39,117 bases of DNA from Pseudomonadota bacterium (GTDB taxonomy: Bacteria; Pseudomonadota; Alphaproteobacteria; Acetobacterales; Acetobacteraceae): the NCBI GenBank assembly GCA_021846225.1, contig JAJZCG010000016.1, positions 1 to 39,117 of the forward strand. Direction: 5' to 3'. Below, one piece after another: positions 1-8,452 of the stretch (position 1 is the stretch's first letter; the number at the start of each line of letters is the position of its first letter). The notes beneath the pieces are model-generated. The model had not been told where the DNA came from, did not search any database, and worked only from the letters and a program-made list of their open reading frames with translations. Made by a program: the position numbers and the translations under genes.

Positions 1-1
1 C

Positions 2-1429
2 GGCGTGGTGCTCGCCAGTAGCGGAATAATCGGCAACGCGGCGAGCGGCACGATCGCGGGCGCGGGCGGGGTGGGGATTCTGGGCGCCAACGGCACGCTC
101 ATAAACGCCGGGTTGATTGAAGGCAGCGCGGGCACGGCGGTTTTGCTCGCCGGTGCCAGTGACCGGCTGATCCTCGATGCCGGCGCGCGGTTTAGCGGGG
201 CAATCTACGATAGCGGGAGTTACGGCGTGCTGGAGCTGGCCGCGGGCAGCTCCGCCGGGTCGTTTGACATGGGTGGCACGGTCAGCGGCTTCGGCGGCAT
301 CACCTTTGACAATGGCGCCGCCTGGACACTGGAGGGCAATTACGCGGAGCTTGGTAATCCAAATGGCGTGGCGATCAATGGTTTCGCGCCGGGCGATACG
401 CTGGTTCTGGACGGTTTCACCGCCACCTCCGATACATTCGCAGCCGGGATGCTCACGCTCTCAAACGGGATTGCCACCGAGACGTTGTCTCTGCCGGGCG
501 TGACCGCCGGCACCAGCTTCAGCATCGTGGATTTGGCGGCGGGTACGCAGATTACCGAGGTGACCTGCTACGCACGCGGCACGCGCATCGCCACCGCGCG
601 CGGCGAGGTGGCGGTCGAGGAGCTGCAAATCGGCAACGAGGTGCAAACCCTCCACGCCGGAATGCAGAAGATTAAATGGATCGGCATGCGCGGCTACGCC
701 GCTCCCTTCGCCAACCACGCGAAGGTGTTGCCCATTTGCTTGCGGGCCGGGGCGCTGGGTGAGGGGGTGCCCTCGCGTGATCTGTATGTGTCACCGGGAC
801 ATGCCATCTGCATCGACGGCGCGCTGGTGCATGCTGCGCGGCTGGTCAATGGCGTGAGCATTATCCAGGTGCCGCATGTGGATGAGGTGATATATTACCA
901 TATCGAACTGGAAAATCACGAGGTCATCTTCGCTGAGAACTGCCCGGCGGAGAGTTTCATGGGCGAATATTTCCGGCCGCAGTTCCATAACGCGGCGAGC
1001 TTCAAGGCGCTGTATCCGCAGGGCTGCGCTCCGGAGCATATGTGCCTGCCGCGTTTGGACAGCGGCTTCCTGTTTGACGCCATCTGGCGCCGGATTGCGG
1101 CGCGGGCGGGGATAAACGCGCCGGCGGCCGAGGGGGCGTTGCGCGGTTATGTGGATATCGCCGGGCCGGTGGTTTGCGCGGGCTGGGCGTAGGATGTTGC
1201 TGCGCCGGAAAGGCCGGTCTGCCTGGATATACTCAGCCAAGGCCGGCGCATTGGCAGGGTGTTGGCGAATTTGTACCGCGAGGATGTGCGCGACGCTGGT
1301 TTTGGCAGCGGCTGCCACGCCTTCGAGTTCACCTTGCCGGAGGGGGTGGCGCTGCCGGTCGAGGTGCGCCGCAGCACCGATGGCAGCCAGCTCGTGCAGA
1401 CGGATGCGGCCGCCGCCCGCGCGGCGTGA
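2..1429 (+). pseudogene. Hint-domain surface protein, 5'-partial, interrupted by in-frame TAG
   Basis: The frame is open from the left edge, so the N-terminus lies outside the window. Counting from the GTG at 5, residues 1-180 are Gly/Ala/Ser-rich repeats of the kind seen in passenger-like beta-helical surface proteins. Residues 187-330 form a Hint (Hedgehog/intein, Hint_2) domain, with its first Cys at 188 in the CYARGTRIAT stretch and an SPGHAIC block around residue 265. The frame stops at TAG 1190-1192, just after GYVDIAGPVVCAGWA. The same frame then continues for 78 more codons to TGA 1427-1429 and encodes the rest of the small domain that usually closes these proteins (PVCLDILSQGRRIGRVLANL, then a GSGCHAFEF segment). 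The family normally has Gln or Trp after GWA, so CAG to TAG is the simplest explanation. A sequencing error, a recent nonsense mutation or suppression are all possible. It converges on glmU with a 4-base gap. Confidence 0.8.
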
Positions 1430-1433
1430 GCCG

Positions 1434-2717
1434 TTACGGCCGCTTCGGCTTGTTGACCTGCCTGGCGCGGCCCAGCGCCAGGGTGTTGGGGGCGACATCC
1501 TCTGTCAGCGTGGAACCGGCCGCGACCAGCGCGCCATCGCCCACGGTGATGGGGGCGACTAGCGCGGTGTTGGAGCCGATGAAGGCCCGCGCGCCGATTT
1601 TGGTTTTATGCTTGGCCGTACCATCATAGTTGCAGGTGATGGTGCCGGCGCCGATGTTGGTGCCGGGGCCGATTTCGGCATCGCCGATGTAGGTGAGATG
1701 GTTGGCCTTGGCGCCCGCGCCCAGCGTGGCGGCCTTAATTTCGACGAAGTTGCCGACATGCGCGCCGGGGCCGATGTCAGCGCCGGGGCGCAGGCGCGCG
1801 TAGGGGCCGATGAGCGCGCCGCTATGCACCACGCAGCCTTCCAGATGCGAGAACGCCTTGATCTCGGCGCCCGATTCCACGGTGACCCCGGGGCCGAAGA
1901 CGACATACGGGCCCAGGATGACATCAGCGGCGAGCAAGGTATCGGCTGAGAGAAAGACGGTTTCCGGGGCGAGCATGGAGACGCCGGATTCCAGCGCCGC
2001 TTCGCGCAGCCGGGTTTGCAGGGCGGCCTCGGCGGCGGCGAGTTCGGCGCGGGAGTTGATGCCCATGCACTCGGCGTAAGGCGCCTCGAAGGCGGCGACC
2101 TTGACGCCCTCGGCCTGGGCGATGGCGGCGATGTCGGTGAGGTAGTATTCGCCCTTGGCGTTTTCCGCTTTCACGGCGGCCAGCCAGCGGCGCATGTCCG
2201 CGGCTTTGCCCGCCAGCCCACCGGCATTGCACAGGGTGAGGCGGCGCTCCTCGGGTGTGGCGTCGGCATATTCGACAATGCGGGCGACGTAGCCATCACG
2301 CATGACCAGGCGGCCGTATTTGCCGGGATCGGGCGGGGTCATGGCCAGGAGCACCAGCCCGGCGTCATCCGCCTGGGCGCGGGCGAGCAGGGCCTGCATG
2401 GTGGCGGACGAGACCAAGGGATTGTCGGCATAGAAGACCGCGACCAGCCCCTCGCCGAACTGGGCCTCCGCCTGCCGGGCGGCGTGCGCGGTGCCCAGGC
2501 GCTCGGCCTGGACCACCACGCCATGCGGCGCGGCCAGGGCTTGCAGGCCCGGCATGTCCGGCCCCACCACGACCACGACACGGGTGAACACGGATTGCGC
2601 CGCCATGGTGAGGTGGCGCAGCATTTCGCGCCCGGCGAGCTTGTGCGCGGCTTTGGGCAGCGTGGACTTCATGCGCGTGCCGAGCCCGGCGGCGATGATG
2701 ACGGCGGTATTTTCCAT
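1434..2717 (-). CDS. glmU: Bifunctional UDP-N-acetylglucosamine pyrophosphorylase / glucosamine-1-phosphate N-acetyltransferase
   Basis: GlmU acetylates glucosamine-1-phosphate and then uridylylates it to UDP-GlcNAc, the cytoplasmic precursor of peptidoglycan and lipid A. The protein has 427 residues, slightly shorter than the roughly 450 usual for the family. The N-terminal uridyltransferase half shows the nucleotide loop IIAAGLGTRMKS (7-18), a YADNPL metal-site segment with Asp98 (most relatives have GDVPL or GDTPL) and GINSRAELA (219-227). From about residue 250 there are left-handed beta-helix hexapeptide repeats carrying RLRPGA (308-313), the catalytic-His block KANHLTYIGD (His340) and CNYDGTAKHKT (362-372). 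It is the last gene of a minus-strand operon and starts 5 bases after the tyrC stop, so it is probably co-transcribed with aromatic amino acid genes. Confidence 0.96.
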   Translation of the reverse strand: MENTAVIIAAGLGTRMKSTLPKAAHKLAGREMLRHLTMAAQSVFTRVVVVVGPDMPGLQALAAPHGVVVQAERLGTAHAARQAEAQFGEGLVAVFYADNPLVSSATMQALLARAQADDAGLVLLAMTPPDPGKYGRLVMRDGYVARIVEYADATPEERRLTLCNAGGLAGKAADMRRWLAAVKAENAKGEYYLTDIAAIAQAEGVKVAAFEAPYAECMGINSRAELAAAEAALQTRLREAALESGVSMLAPETVFLSADTLLAADVILGPYVVFGPGVTVESGAEIKAFSHLEGCVVHSGALIGPYARLRPGADIGPGAHVGNFVEIKAATLGAGAKANHLTYIGDAEIGPGTNIGAGTITCNYDGTAKHKTKIGARAFIGSNTALVAPITVGDGALVAAGSTLTEDVAPNTLALGRARQVNKPKRP

Positions 2718-2722
2718 GGTGG

Positions 2723-3616
2723 CTATGCCTGCTTGATGTCGATGAGGCTTTTGCGGATTTTGCGGCTGCGGTTGATTTTGTCCTCGATATAATCAGCATC
2801 GCCCCAGCGGACGGCGCGCGCCATCGCCTGCGCGTCCTCGGAGAAGCGGGAGAACATTTCCAGCAGCGCATCCTTGTTGTTGAGGAAGATGTCGCGCCAC
2901 ATCACGGGGTCGGAGGCGGCGATGCGGGTGAAGTCTCGAAAGCCGGAGGCGGCGAATTGCAGCACCTCGCCACGGGTCTCGTCGGCCAGATCGTCCGCCG
3001 TGCCGCAGATGGTGAAGGCGATGAGATGCGGCAGATGGCTGACGATGGCGATTACGCGGTCATGATGGGCGGCGTCCATGCGGGCGGTTTGCGCGCCGAG
3101 GATTTTCCACATGGTCTCGATTTTGACGACGGCGGCTTCGGCGGTGCCGGCGGGCGGGGTGAGCAGCGACCAGCGGCCCTTGAAGAGATCCGCCAGCCCG
3201 GCATCGGGGCCGGAGAATTCAGTCCCCGCGATGGGGTGGGCGGGGACGAAGACGGCGTTGGCCGGGACCAGTGGTTCGACATCGCGCAGGACCGATTGCT
3301 TGGTCGAGCCGACATCGGAGAGCACGCAGCCTGGCGCCAGATGCGGCGCGATGGTTTGTGCGAGGGCGGCATAGGTGCCGACCGGGGTGCAGAGGATCAC
3401 GCCATCGGCCCCGGCGACGGCCTGTGCGGCGCTGGCCTCGTAGGCGTCACCCAGGCCGAGTTCGGCGGCGCGGGCCAGGGCGGCGGGGTTGGAATCGCAG
3501 ATGACGAGCGTGCCGGCGATGCCGCCGAAGGCTTTGGCGCCGCGCGCGATGGAGCTGCCGATGAGCCCGATGCCGATGATGACCAGGCGCTTGAAGAGAG
3601 GCTCAACCATGGACAA
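2723..3616 (-). CDS. tyrC: Prephenate / cyclohexadienyl dehydrogenase
   Basis: This enzyme oxidatively decarboxylates prephenate (or arogenate) for tyrosine synthesis, using NAD(P)+. It has 297 residues, as expected for the alphaproteobacterial TyrC/TyrA dehydrogenase without a fused mutase. A Rossmann motif IGIGLIG lies at residues 14-20. Further family blocks are VGSTKQSV, the active-site region [25 protein letters not shown] and [16 protein letters not shown]. Its start lies inside the end of hisC (14-base overlap), so translation is probably coupled. A second Met two codons downstream is an alternative start. Whether prephenate or arogenate is preferred cannot be told from sequence. Confidence 0.93.
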   Translation of the reverse strand: MSMVEPLFKRLVIIGIGLIGSSIARGAKAFGGIAGTLVICDSNPAALARAAELGLGDAYEASAAQAVAGADGVILCTPVGTYAALAQTIAPHLAPGCVLSDVGSTKQSVLRDVEPLVPANAVFVPAHPIAGTEFSGPDAGLADLFKGRWSLLTPPAGTAEAAVVKIETMWKILGAQTARMDAAHHDRVIAIVSHLPHLIAFTICGTADDLADETRGEVLQFAASGFRDFTRIAASDPVMWRDIFLNNKDALLEMFSRFSEDAQAMARAVRWGDADYIEDKINRSRKIRKSLIDIKQA

Positions 3617-4688
3617 AGGCGTTCAGCGCGGCGGCGATCAGGTTGCACTCATCATCGGTGCCGATGGTGATGCGCAGGCAGGACGGCAGGCCGTAGGATT
3701 TGACGTTACGCACGATAAGCCCGCGTGCGCGCAGGAACTGGTCGGCCGCGGCGGCACGCGCGGGGCTGCCAAAGTCCACCAGGGTGAAGTTGGCTTCCGA
3801 GGGGTAGATTTTTAGGCCCACCTGCGCGAGGCGCGCTTCCAGCCGGGTGCGGGCCTGGGTGTTGTGCGCGCGCCCGGCCTCCAGCCAGCCGGGCTCGGCC
3901 AGGGCGGCGATGCCGGCGGCGGCGGCGGTGACGCTGACGTTGAAAGGAGCACGCATGCGGTTCAGCACGTCAATAACCGGCGGGGGAGCATAGGCCCAGC
4001 CGAGCCGCGCGCCGCCCAGGCCGAAGATTTTGGAGAAGGTGCGGGTCATCACCGTGTTTTCACCCGCGTCCACCAGGGCGATGCCGGGGTCGTAATCGGG
4101 GCGGTCCACGTATTCGCTGTAGGCGGCGTCGATCACCAGCAGCACGTCCTCGGGCAGCCCGGCGCGCAGGCGCAGCATCTCAGACTGCGGGAGGAGCGTG
4201 CCGGTCGGGTTGTTGGGGTTGGCGAGGAAGAGCATTTTGGTTTGCGGGGTCACCAGGGCCAGCATGGCGTCGACATCGGTGGTCAGATTCTGCTCCGCCG
4301 CCTTCACAACCGTGCAACCGGCCAGCTTGCCGGCGATCTCGTAGATCGAGAAGCCGTGTATGCTCATGATCAGCTCCGTGCCGGGGCCGCCGTAGGCCTG
4401 GATCAGCAGGCTGAGCAGTTCATCCGAGCCGTTGCCGCAGACGATTTTCGCGGCATCGAGGCCGAATTTCTCGCCGATGGCGGCGCGCAGTTTCGCGGAG
4501 CTGCCGTCCGGGTAGCGGTGCAGTTTTTCCCCCGTGGCGGCAAGGGCTGCCAGCGCGCCGGGCGGCGGGCCGAAGGCGCCCTCGTTGGAGGAGAGCTTGA
4601 TGGGGTTGGCAAAGCCCGGCAGCACGGATTCGCCGCCGACATAGGAGGCGACGGAGAAAACCTCCGGGCGGGGTTGCGGGGCGCTCAT
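3603..4688 (-). CDS. hisC: Histidinol-phosphate / aromatic aminotransferase
   Basis: A class I/II PLP-dependent aminotransferase of the HisC family, 361 residues. Visible blocks are [12 protein letters not shown] (31-42), GNGSDELL (85-92), ANPNNPTGT (156-164) and the PLP-lysine segment [15 protein letters not shown] with Lys220. It sits between a chorismate mutase-like gene and tyrC, overlapping the first by 4 bases (ATGA) and the second by 14. That context suggests that, besides or instead of histidinol phosphate, it transaminates phenylpyruvate, hydroxyphenylpyruvate or prephenate; this role is inferred from position. The start is the ATG inside the stop of the upstream gene, the usual translational-coupling arrangement. 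Confidence 0.93.
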   Translation of the reverse strand: MSAPQPRPEVFSVASYVGGESVLPGFANPIKLSSNEGAFGPPPGALAALAATGEKLHRYPDGSSAKLRAAIGEKFGLDAAKIVCGNGSDELLSLLIQAYGGPGTELIMSIHGFSIYEIAGKLAGCTVVKAAEQNLTTDVDAMLALVTPQTKMLFLANPNNPTGTLLPQSEMLRLRAGLPEDVLLVIDAAYSEYVDRPDYDPGIALVDAGENTVMTRTFSKIFGLGGARLGWAYAPPPVIDVLNRMRAPFNVSVTAAAAGIAALAEPGWLEAGRAHNTQARTRLEARLAQVGLKIYPSEANFTLVDFGSPARAAAADQFLRARGLIVRNVKSYGLPSCLRITIGTDDECNLIAAALNAFVHG

Positions 4689-5545
4689 GGTGCATCGCCC
4701 AGTGGCACGGCGAAGGCGCCAATAACGACGGGCGGCGCGTTCAGCCCGGCAATGGCGTTAAGGCGCGGGTCGGTATCCTCGATGAAGCCCTCGACCTCCA
4801 CCAGGGCGAGGATCGAGGTGTCGCCGGGGATGCGTTTGACCCAGATCTGGCCTGGGGTGAAGCCGCTGTCCTTGAGGAGCGAGCTGACGCGCGCGCGCGA
4901 GGTGCTGGCGCTGAGTTCCAGCACGAGCAGGCTGCGGTCCTGGCCGGAGGGGTCTGGCCTGACGGCGGCGGCGACGAATGCCTCGCCGAGCGGCAAACCT
5001 TCGGCGCGTTTGGTCCAGAAGGGGATTTTGGCGATGACGAAGAGGCGGTGCGGCGCGCTGGCGGTGAGCATCTGCCACCAGCCGCCCTGCCCGTCGTCAT
5101 CCTCGGCCGGTGGCGGCAGGATGGCGAGCTGTGCCGCGTCACGCGCCAGATCAGCCAGGGTTTGCGCCGGGTTGTGGTGGCGGCGCACCGGGGTGAGGGG
5201 GCCGAAATGTTCGCGGGCCAGGGCAAGGCGCTCGGCGCCGCCCTCGCCGTCGCAAACCGCCATGGTTTGCCCGCCTTCGATGATGAGGGCGGCGCCGAAA
5301 ATCTCCCGCCAGATGCGCACGATCGCCTGGGCGGGCCATGCGCCTTTGTGACAGGCCAGAAGGCGGCGCAAAATCGCGGCCTCGCGCCCGGGGCGGATTT
5401 TGGTGCCGGTCTTGCCGCCGTCACGCGCGACGCTCTCAACCACCGCGGCGCGCGCCATCAGCAAGGCGTGAATCTGGTCGTCGATGGTGTCGAGCTGGGC
5501 GCGCAGCTGCGCCAGCGCATTGGGAGGGGGGGCGAAATCGTTCAT
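4685..5545 (-). CDS. pheA: Chorismate mutase with degenerate prephenate dehydratase/ACT-like C-terminus
   Basis: First gene of the pheA-hisC-tyrC-glmU operon, 286 residues. Residues 8-90 read as an AroQ chorismate mutase helix bundle: [20 protein letters not shown] with Arg15 and Arg32, then Lys49 and a [10 protein letters not shown] block (Arg54, Glu55) and IWREIFGAA. The remaining 190 residues keep the layout of a prephenate dehydratase plus ACT domain. However, where active dehydratases have a T-R-F motif there is H-R-L (in the segment [10 protein letters not shown]), so the catalytic Thr is absent. The end ([14 protein letters not shown], then [14 protein letters not shown]) is ACT-like. 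I infer an active mutase with a C-terminal regulatory remnant; a true prephenate dehydratase would then lie elsewhere in the genome. The gene symbol is by context and similarity only. Confidence 0.8.
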   Translation of the reverse strand: MNDFAPPPNALAQLRAQLDTIDDQIHALLMARAAVVESVARDGGKTGTKIRPGREAAILRRLLACHKGAWPAQAIVRIWREIFGAALIIEGGQTMAVCDGEGGAERLALAREHFGPLTPVRRHHNPAQTLADLARDAAQLAILPPPAEDDDGQGGWWQMLTASAPHRLFVIAKIPFWTKRAEGLPLGEAFVAAAVRPDPSGQDRSLLVLELSASTSRARVSSLLKDSGFTPGQIWVKRIPGDTSILALVEVEGFIEDTDPRLNAIAGLNAPPVVIGAFAVPLGDAP

Positions 5546-5640
5546 CGTCTGGTTGATACCCTAATTGTCTTGCCGCCGCCAAGCGGGCCGGGGCGGGGAT
5601 TGCACCATACGGCCCGGCAGCGCATATCCGGGGATGAGAA

Positions 5641-6783
5641 ATGGACCAGACGACCGCCCGATCCGAGACCCAGCACCAGAGCGTGACCTTTGCCGAAGGT
5701 CTGACGCTTGATTGCGGCCGCCATTTGGGCAGCCTGACCATTGCGTACCGGACCTATGGCAAGCTGAACGCGGCCAAGAGCAATGCGATTCTCATCTGCC
5801 ACGCGCTCACGGGCGACCAATATGTGGCGGAGACCAACCCGGAGACCGGCAAGCCCGGCTGGTGGGAGCAGGTGGTGGGCCCCGGCCGCCCGGTGGATAC
5901 GGAAAAATTCTTTGTCATCTGCACCAATGTGCTGGGCGGCTGCATGGGCACCACGGGGCCGCGCAGCCAGCATGATGAGCATGCCGGGCAGCCCTGGGGC
6001 ACTGATTTTCCGCCGGTGACGATTAACGACATGGTGCGCGCGCAGAAGCGCTTTATCGACCATCTGGAGATCGGCCGGTTGTTCGCCGTGGTGGGTGGCT
6101 CCATGGGCGGCATGCAGGTGCTGGCCTGGGCGGCGCTGTATCCGGGGCAGGTGTTCGCCGCCGTGCCGGTGGCGGCGGCGGCGTATCATTCGGCGCAGAA
6201 CATCGCCTTTCATGAGATCGGCCGGCAGGCGATTGCCGCGGACCCGGATTTCTGGGCCGGGCGCTACTGGGAACATGGGGTAACGCCCGCGCGCGGCCTG
6301 GCGGTGGCGCGGATGACGGCGCACATAACCTATGTCTCCGAGGCGGCGCTGACGCGCAAATTCGGCCGCAAATTGCAGGATACGGCGCGGATCTCGGCGC
6401 TTGGCGACCGTTTCGAGGTGGAGAGCTACCTGCAATACCAGGGCTCCAGCTTCGTGCGCCGCTTCGATGCGAATTCATATCTCACGATTACGCGCGCGAT
6501 GGATCTGTTCGACCTCTCGGCGGATTACGGCGGGGTGCTGCCCTCGGCTTTTGCGGGGACGAAAACGCGGTTTCTGCTGGTTTCCTTCGATTCCGACTGG
6601 CTGTTTCCCACCGAGCAGTCACGCGCCATCGCGCGGGCGCTCAACCATGTGGCGGCGAACGTTTCGTTCGTGGAGATAAAATCCGACAAGGGGCATGATG
6701 CGTTCCTGCTCGACGAGCCGGATTTTCATCGCACGCTGCGCGGGTTTCTGGCGGGATGCGCCGAGCATGCGGGGCTGAGTTGA
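5641..6783 (+). CDS. metX: Homoserine O-acetyltransferase
   Basis: MetX acylates homoserine (acetyl-CoA in most members) as the first committed step of methionine synthesis. It is an alpha/beta-hydrolase-fold protein of 380 residues. The nucleophile elbow is GGSMGGMQ with Ser154, and the triad is completed by Asp319 ([11 protein letters not shown]) and His352 (DKGHDAF). The substrate-binding blocks [11 protein letters not shown] (51-61) and [13 protein letters not shown] (97-109) are intact. The ATG at 5641 follows a GGGG-containing ribosome site. The gene is divergent from pheA with about 95 bases between them, and metW follows directly. Some MetX proteins use succinyl-CoA; I cannot exclude this. 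Confidence 0.95.
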   Translation: MDQTTARSETQHQSVTFAEGLTLDCGRHLGSLTIAYRTYGKLNAAKSNAILICHALTGDQYVAETNPETGKPGWWEQVVGPGRPVDTEKFFVICTNVLGGCMGTTGPRSQHDEHAGQPWGTDFPPVTINDMVRAQKRFIDHLEIGRLFAVVGGSMGGMQVLAWAALYPGQVFAAVPVAAAAYHSAQNIAFHEIGRQAIAADPDFWAGRYWEHGVTPARGLAVARMTAHITYVSEAALTRKFGRKLQDTARISALGDRFEVESYLQYQGSSFVRRFDANSYLTITRAMDLFDLSADYGGVLPSAFAGTKTRFLLVSFDSDWLFPTEQSRAIARALNHVAANVSFVEIKSDKGHDAFLLDEPDFHRTLRGFLAGCAEHAGLS

Positions 6784-7397
6784 GCGGCCCCAAAAAGATG
6801 CGCGTTGATCTGGCGCTGATCGCGGGGATGGTGGCGCCCAAGACGCGGGTTCTGGATATCGGCTGTTCCGACGGCGCGCTGATTGACCATTTGTTCCGCA
6901 ACCTGGGCTGCGATGCGCGGGGGCTGGAGATCGACATGGCGACGGTGACCCTGGCGGTGGCGCACGGGCTGCCGGTGATGCAGGGCGATGCCGATAGCGA
7001 CCTTGCCAGCTACCCTGACGGGGCGTTTGATTATGTGGTGCTCTCGCGCACCCTGCAGGCGGTGGAAAAACCGCGTGAGGTGTTGCGCCAGATGCTGCGG
7101 ATCGGCACGCATGCGATTGTGAGTTTTCCGAATTTTGGCCATTGGACGTTGCGGTTGCAGATGCTGTTCACCGGGCGGATGCCGATGACCAAAAACTGGA
7201 GCCGGATGTGGTACGAGACGCCCAACATCCACCCCTGCACGATCCGCGATTTCTTCGACCTCTGCGCGGCCGATGGGTATATCGTGGAGGAATGGCTGGC
7301 GGCCGATGAGGAGGGCGCGCGCGCGCCCTGGCGGCGCTGGCCGGCGCTGGCGAATTTGTTTGGTGAACAGGGGCTGTTTCTGCTGCGCAAGGCTTGA
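6756..7397 (+). CDS. metW: Methionine biosynthesis protein MetW
   Basis: A class I SAM-methyltransferase-fold protein that partners MetX in most Proteobacteria and is needed for, or modulates, homoserine acylation. The glycine-rich motif [16 protein letters not shown] is near the N-terminus, followed by the typical blocks [49 protein letters not shown] and [15 protein letters not shown]. The longest frame starts at ATG 6756 inside metX (28-base overlap). TTG 6780 and ATG 6798 ([11 protein letters not shown]) are equally credible starts, the latter matching where many homologues begin. Co-transcribed with metX. Confidence 0.93.
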   Translation: MRRACGAELSGPKKMRVDLALIAGMVAPKTRVLDIGCSDGALIDHLFRNLGCDARGLEIDMATVTLAVAHGLPVMQGDADSDLASYPDGAFDYVVLSRTLQAVEKPREVLRQMLRIGTHAIVSFPNFGHWTLRLQMLFTGRMPMTKNWSRMWYETPNIHPCTIRDFFDLCAADGYIVEEWLAADEEGARAPWRRWPALANLFGEQGLFLLRKA

Positions 7398-7438
7398 AAC
7401 AGGAGCGAAAGCAGGCTGGCTCCGTATAGAGGCATGAG

Positions 7439-8371
7439 ATGGCTGGCACGCCGAACCCTTATTATGACCCGGACTGGGAGCAAAAATACCGCAAGCGTGC
7501 CGCGATAAGCGAAAAATGGCGGGTTGTGTGCGCGCAGATCGCCGCGCGGGAGGGTTTTGGCGCGCCGCGTCATCTGGCGGCGCTGGCGCGGCACGAGGGG
7601 GTGAAGGCGCGCGAGGATGCGGCGCGGCGCGGCCGGTTTGAGACCGTGGCGGATTATGCCGCCTGGCGATTTGCTGCCTTGCCGCCCGCCCGTGAGGGGG
7701 TGGCGGTGTTGCCGGATTTTGCGGCTTTCCCAAGCATCGAGGCGGTGGATGCGGCGTTTTGGCGCGTTCTGCATCAGGAGGCGGAAAACCCGCTGGTGCA
7801 TGCGATGTCGCTGCCGGTGCGCCAGCCCGCCGGGCTGGCCGCGTTTGCGCCGTTGCGCGATGTGCTCTCCTCATGGCGGCGGTTCGCACCGGACGAGCTA
7901 AGCCGTTATCCGGCGGACACGGGGGCGGAGCCGGTGGACTGCCTGGTGAGTTTTCATCAGCTGGGCGGTGTGTTTCATATTTGCATCGCGCATCGCTGGG
8001 GCAGGCTCTCGCCGCGCTCGCGTGACCAGTTCCGCAATATCGCGACGCTGCTGGCCCGCCAGACGATGGAGGTGCTGCACCCCGGCGTGGGGCTGATTTT
8101 TACGCAAGACAGGCATGTGGCGCCGCAACACAGGGAGGTGCTCCGGCAGGCGAACGCGGCGGCGCAAAGGTTCCGGTTCTATCGGCATTTGCTGCCGCGG
8201 CGAGACCTGCGGGAGCAGTTCTGCCAGGTCGCCATGGGCTGGGACGGCGCGCGCTTCATTGATCCGGATTTTGAGGCGGCGCTGTATGAGGCGTTGCCGG
8301 AGGCGCTGCGCGCGGCGGCGGAGAGAGCCGCCGCAAGCGGGCTGCAACTGCCGCCAGGCACGGGCGCGTAG
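7439..8371 (+). CDS. Conserved-looking hypothetical protein, unrecognised
   Basis: A 310-residue reading frame with codon usage like its neighbours, lying between metW and the cyd cluster on the same strand, 41 bases after metW. I recognise no domain. It begins with a Tyr/Lys/Arg-rich segment (NPYYDPDWEQKYRKRAA). It has no signal peptide or membrane helix and contains several Trp and His residues, including VSFHQLGGVFHICIAHRWG near residue 175 and QDRHVAPQHREVL near 225. It ends in an Ala/Arg/Glu-rich helix. It is probably cytoplasmic. No metabolic context points to a role: the metXW genes are methionine genes and the cyd genes downstream appear to start their own unit. Confidence 0.75.
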   Translation: MAGTPNPYYDPDWEQKYRKRAAISEKWRVVCAQIAAREGFGAPRHLAALARHEGVKAREDAARRGRFETVADYAAWRFAALPPAREGVAVLPDFAAFPSIEAVDAAFWRVLHQEAENPLVHAMSLPVRQPAGLAAFAPLRDVLSSWRRFAPDELSRYPADTGAEPVDCLVSFHQLGGVFHICIAHRWGRLSPRSRDQFRNIATLLARQTMEVLHPGVGLIFTQDRHVAPQHREVLRQANAAAQRFRFYRHLLPRRDLREQFCQVAMGWDGARFIDPDFEAALYEALPEALRAAAERAAASGLQLPPGTGA

Positions 8372-8407
8372 CGTGGCCTTGGTGGTTTTTCCGGGTTAAG
8401 AGGGGGC

Positions 8408-8452
8408 ATGAGAACGATGATCGCCGCCTGCATGTGCCGGTTTTCTGTATGA
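8408..8452 (+). CDS. Candidate 14-residue leader peptide upstream of cydD
   Basis: ATG 8408 follows a strong ribosome-binding site (GAGGGGG). It opens a 14-codon frame, MRTMIAACMCRFSV, whose TGA (8450-8452) overlaps the probable cydD ATG (8449-8451) as ATGA. The cydD start has no ribosome site of its own, so cydD translation may depend on ribosomes finishing this peptide. Two Cys codons (TGC) lie close together near its end. Since CydDC exports cysteine/glutathione, sensing of charged tRNA-Cys is an attractive but unproven idea. No expression evidence is available from sequence. Confidence 0.45.
   Translation: MRTMIAACMCRFSV

Noticed and set aside
5546-5640. Possible SAM-II riboswitch before metX
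   Set aside because: The region is short and I could not find the conserved loop-stem pattern; metX also has a normal ribosome site. A covariance-model (cmsearch) run with the SAM-II model would settle it.
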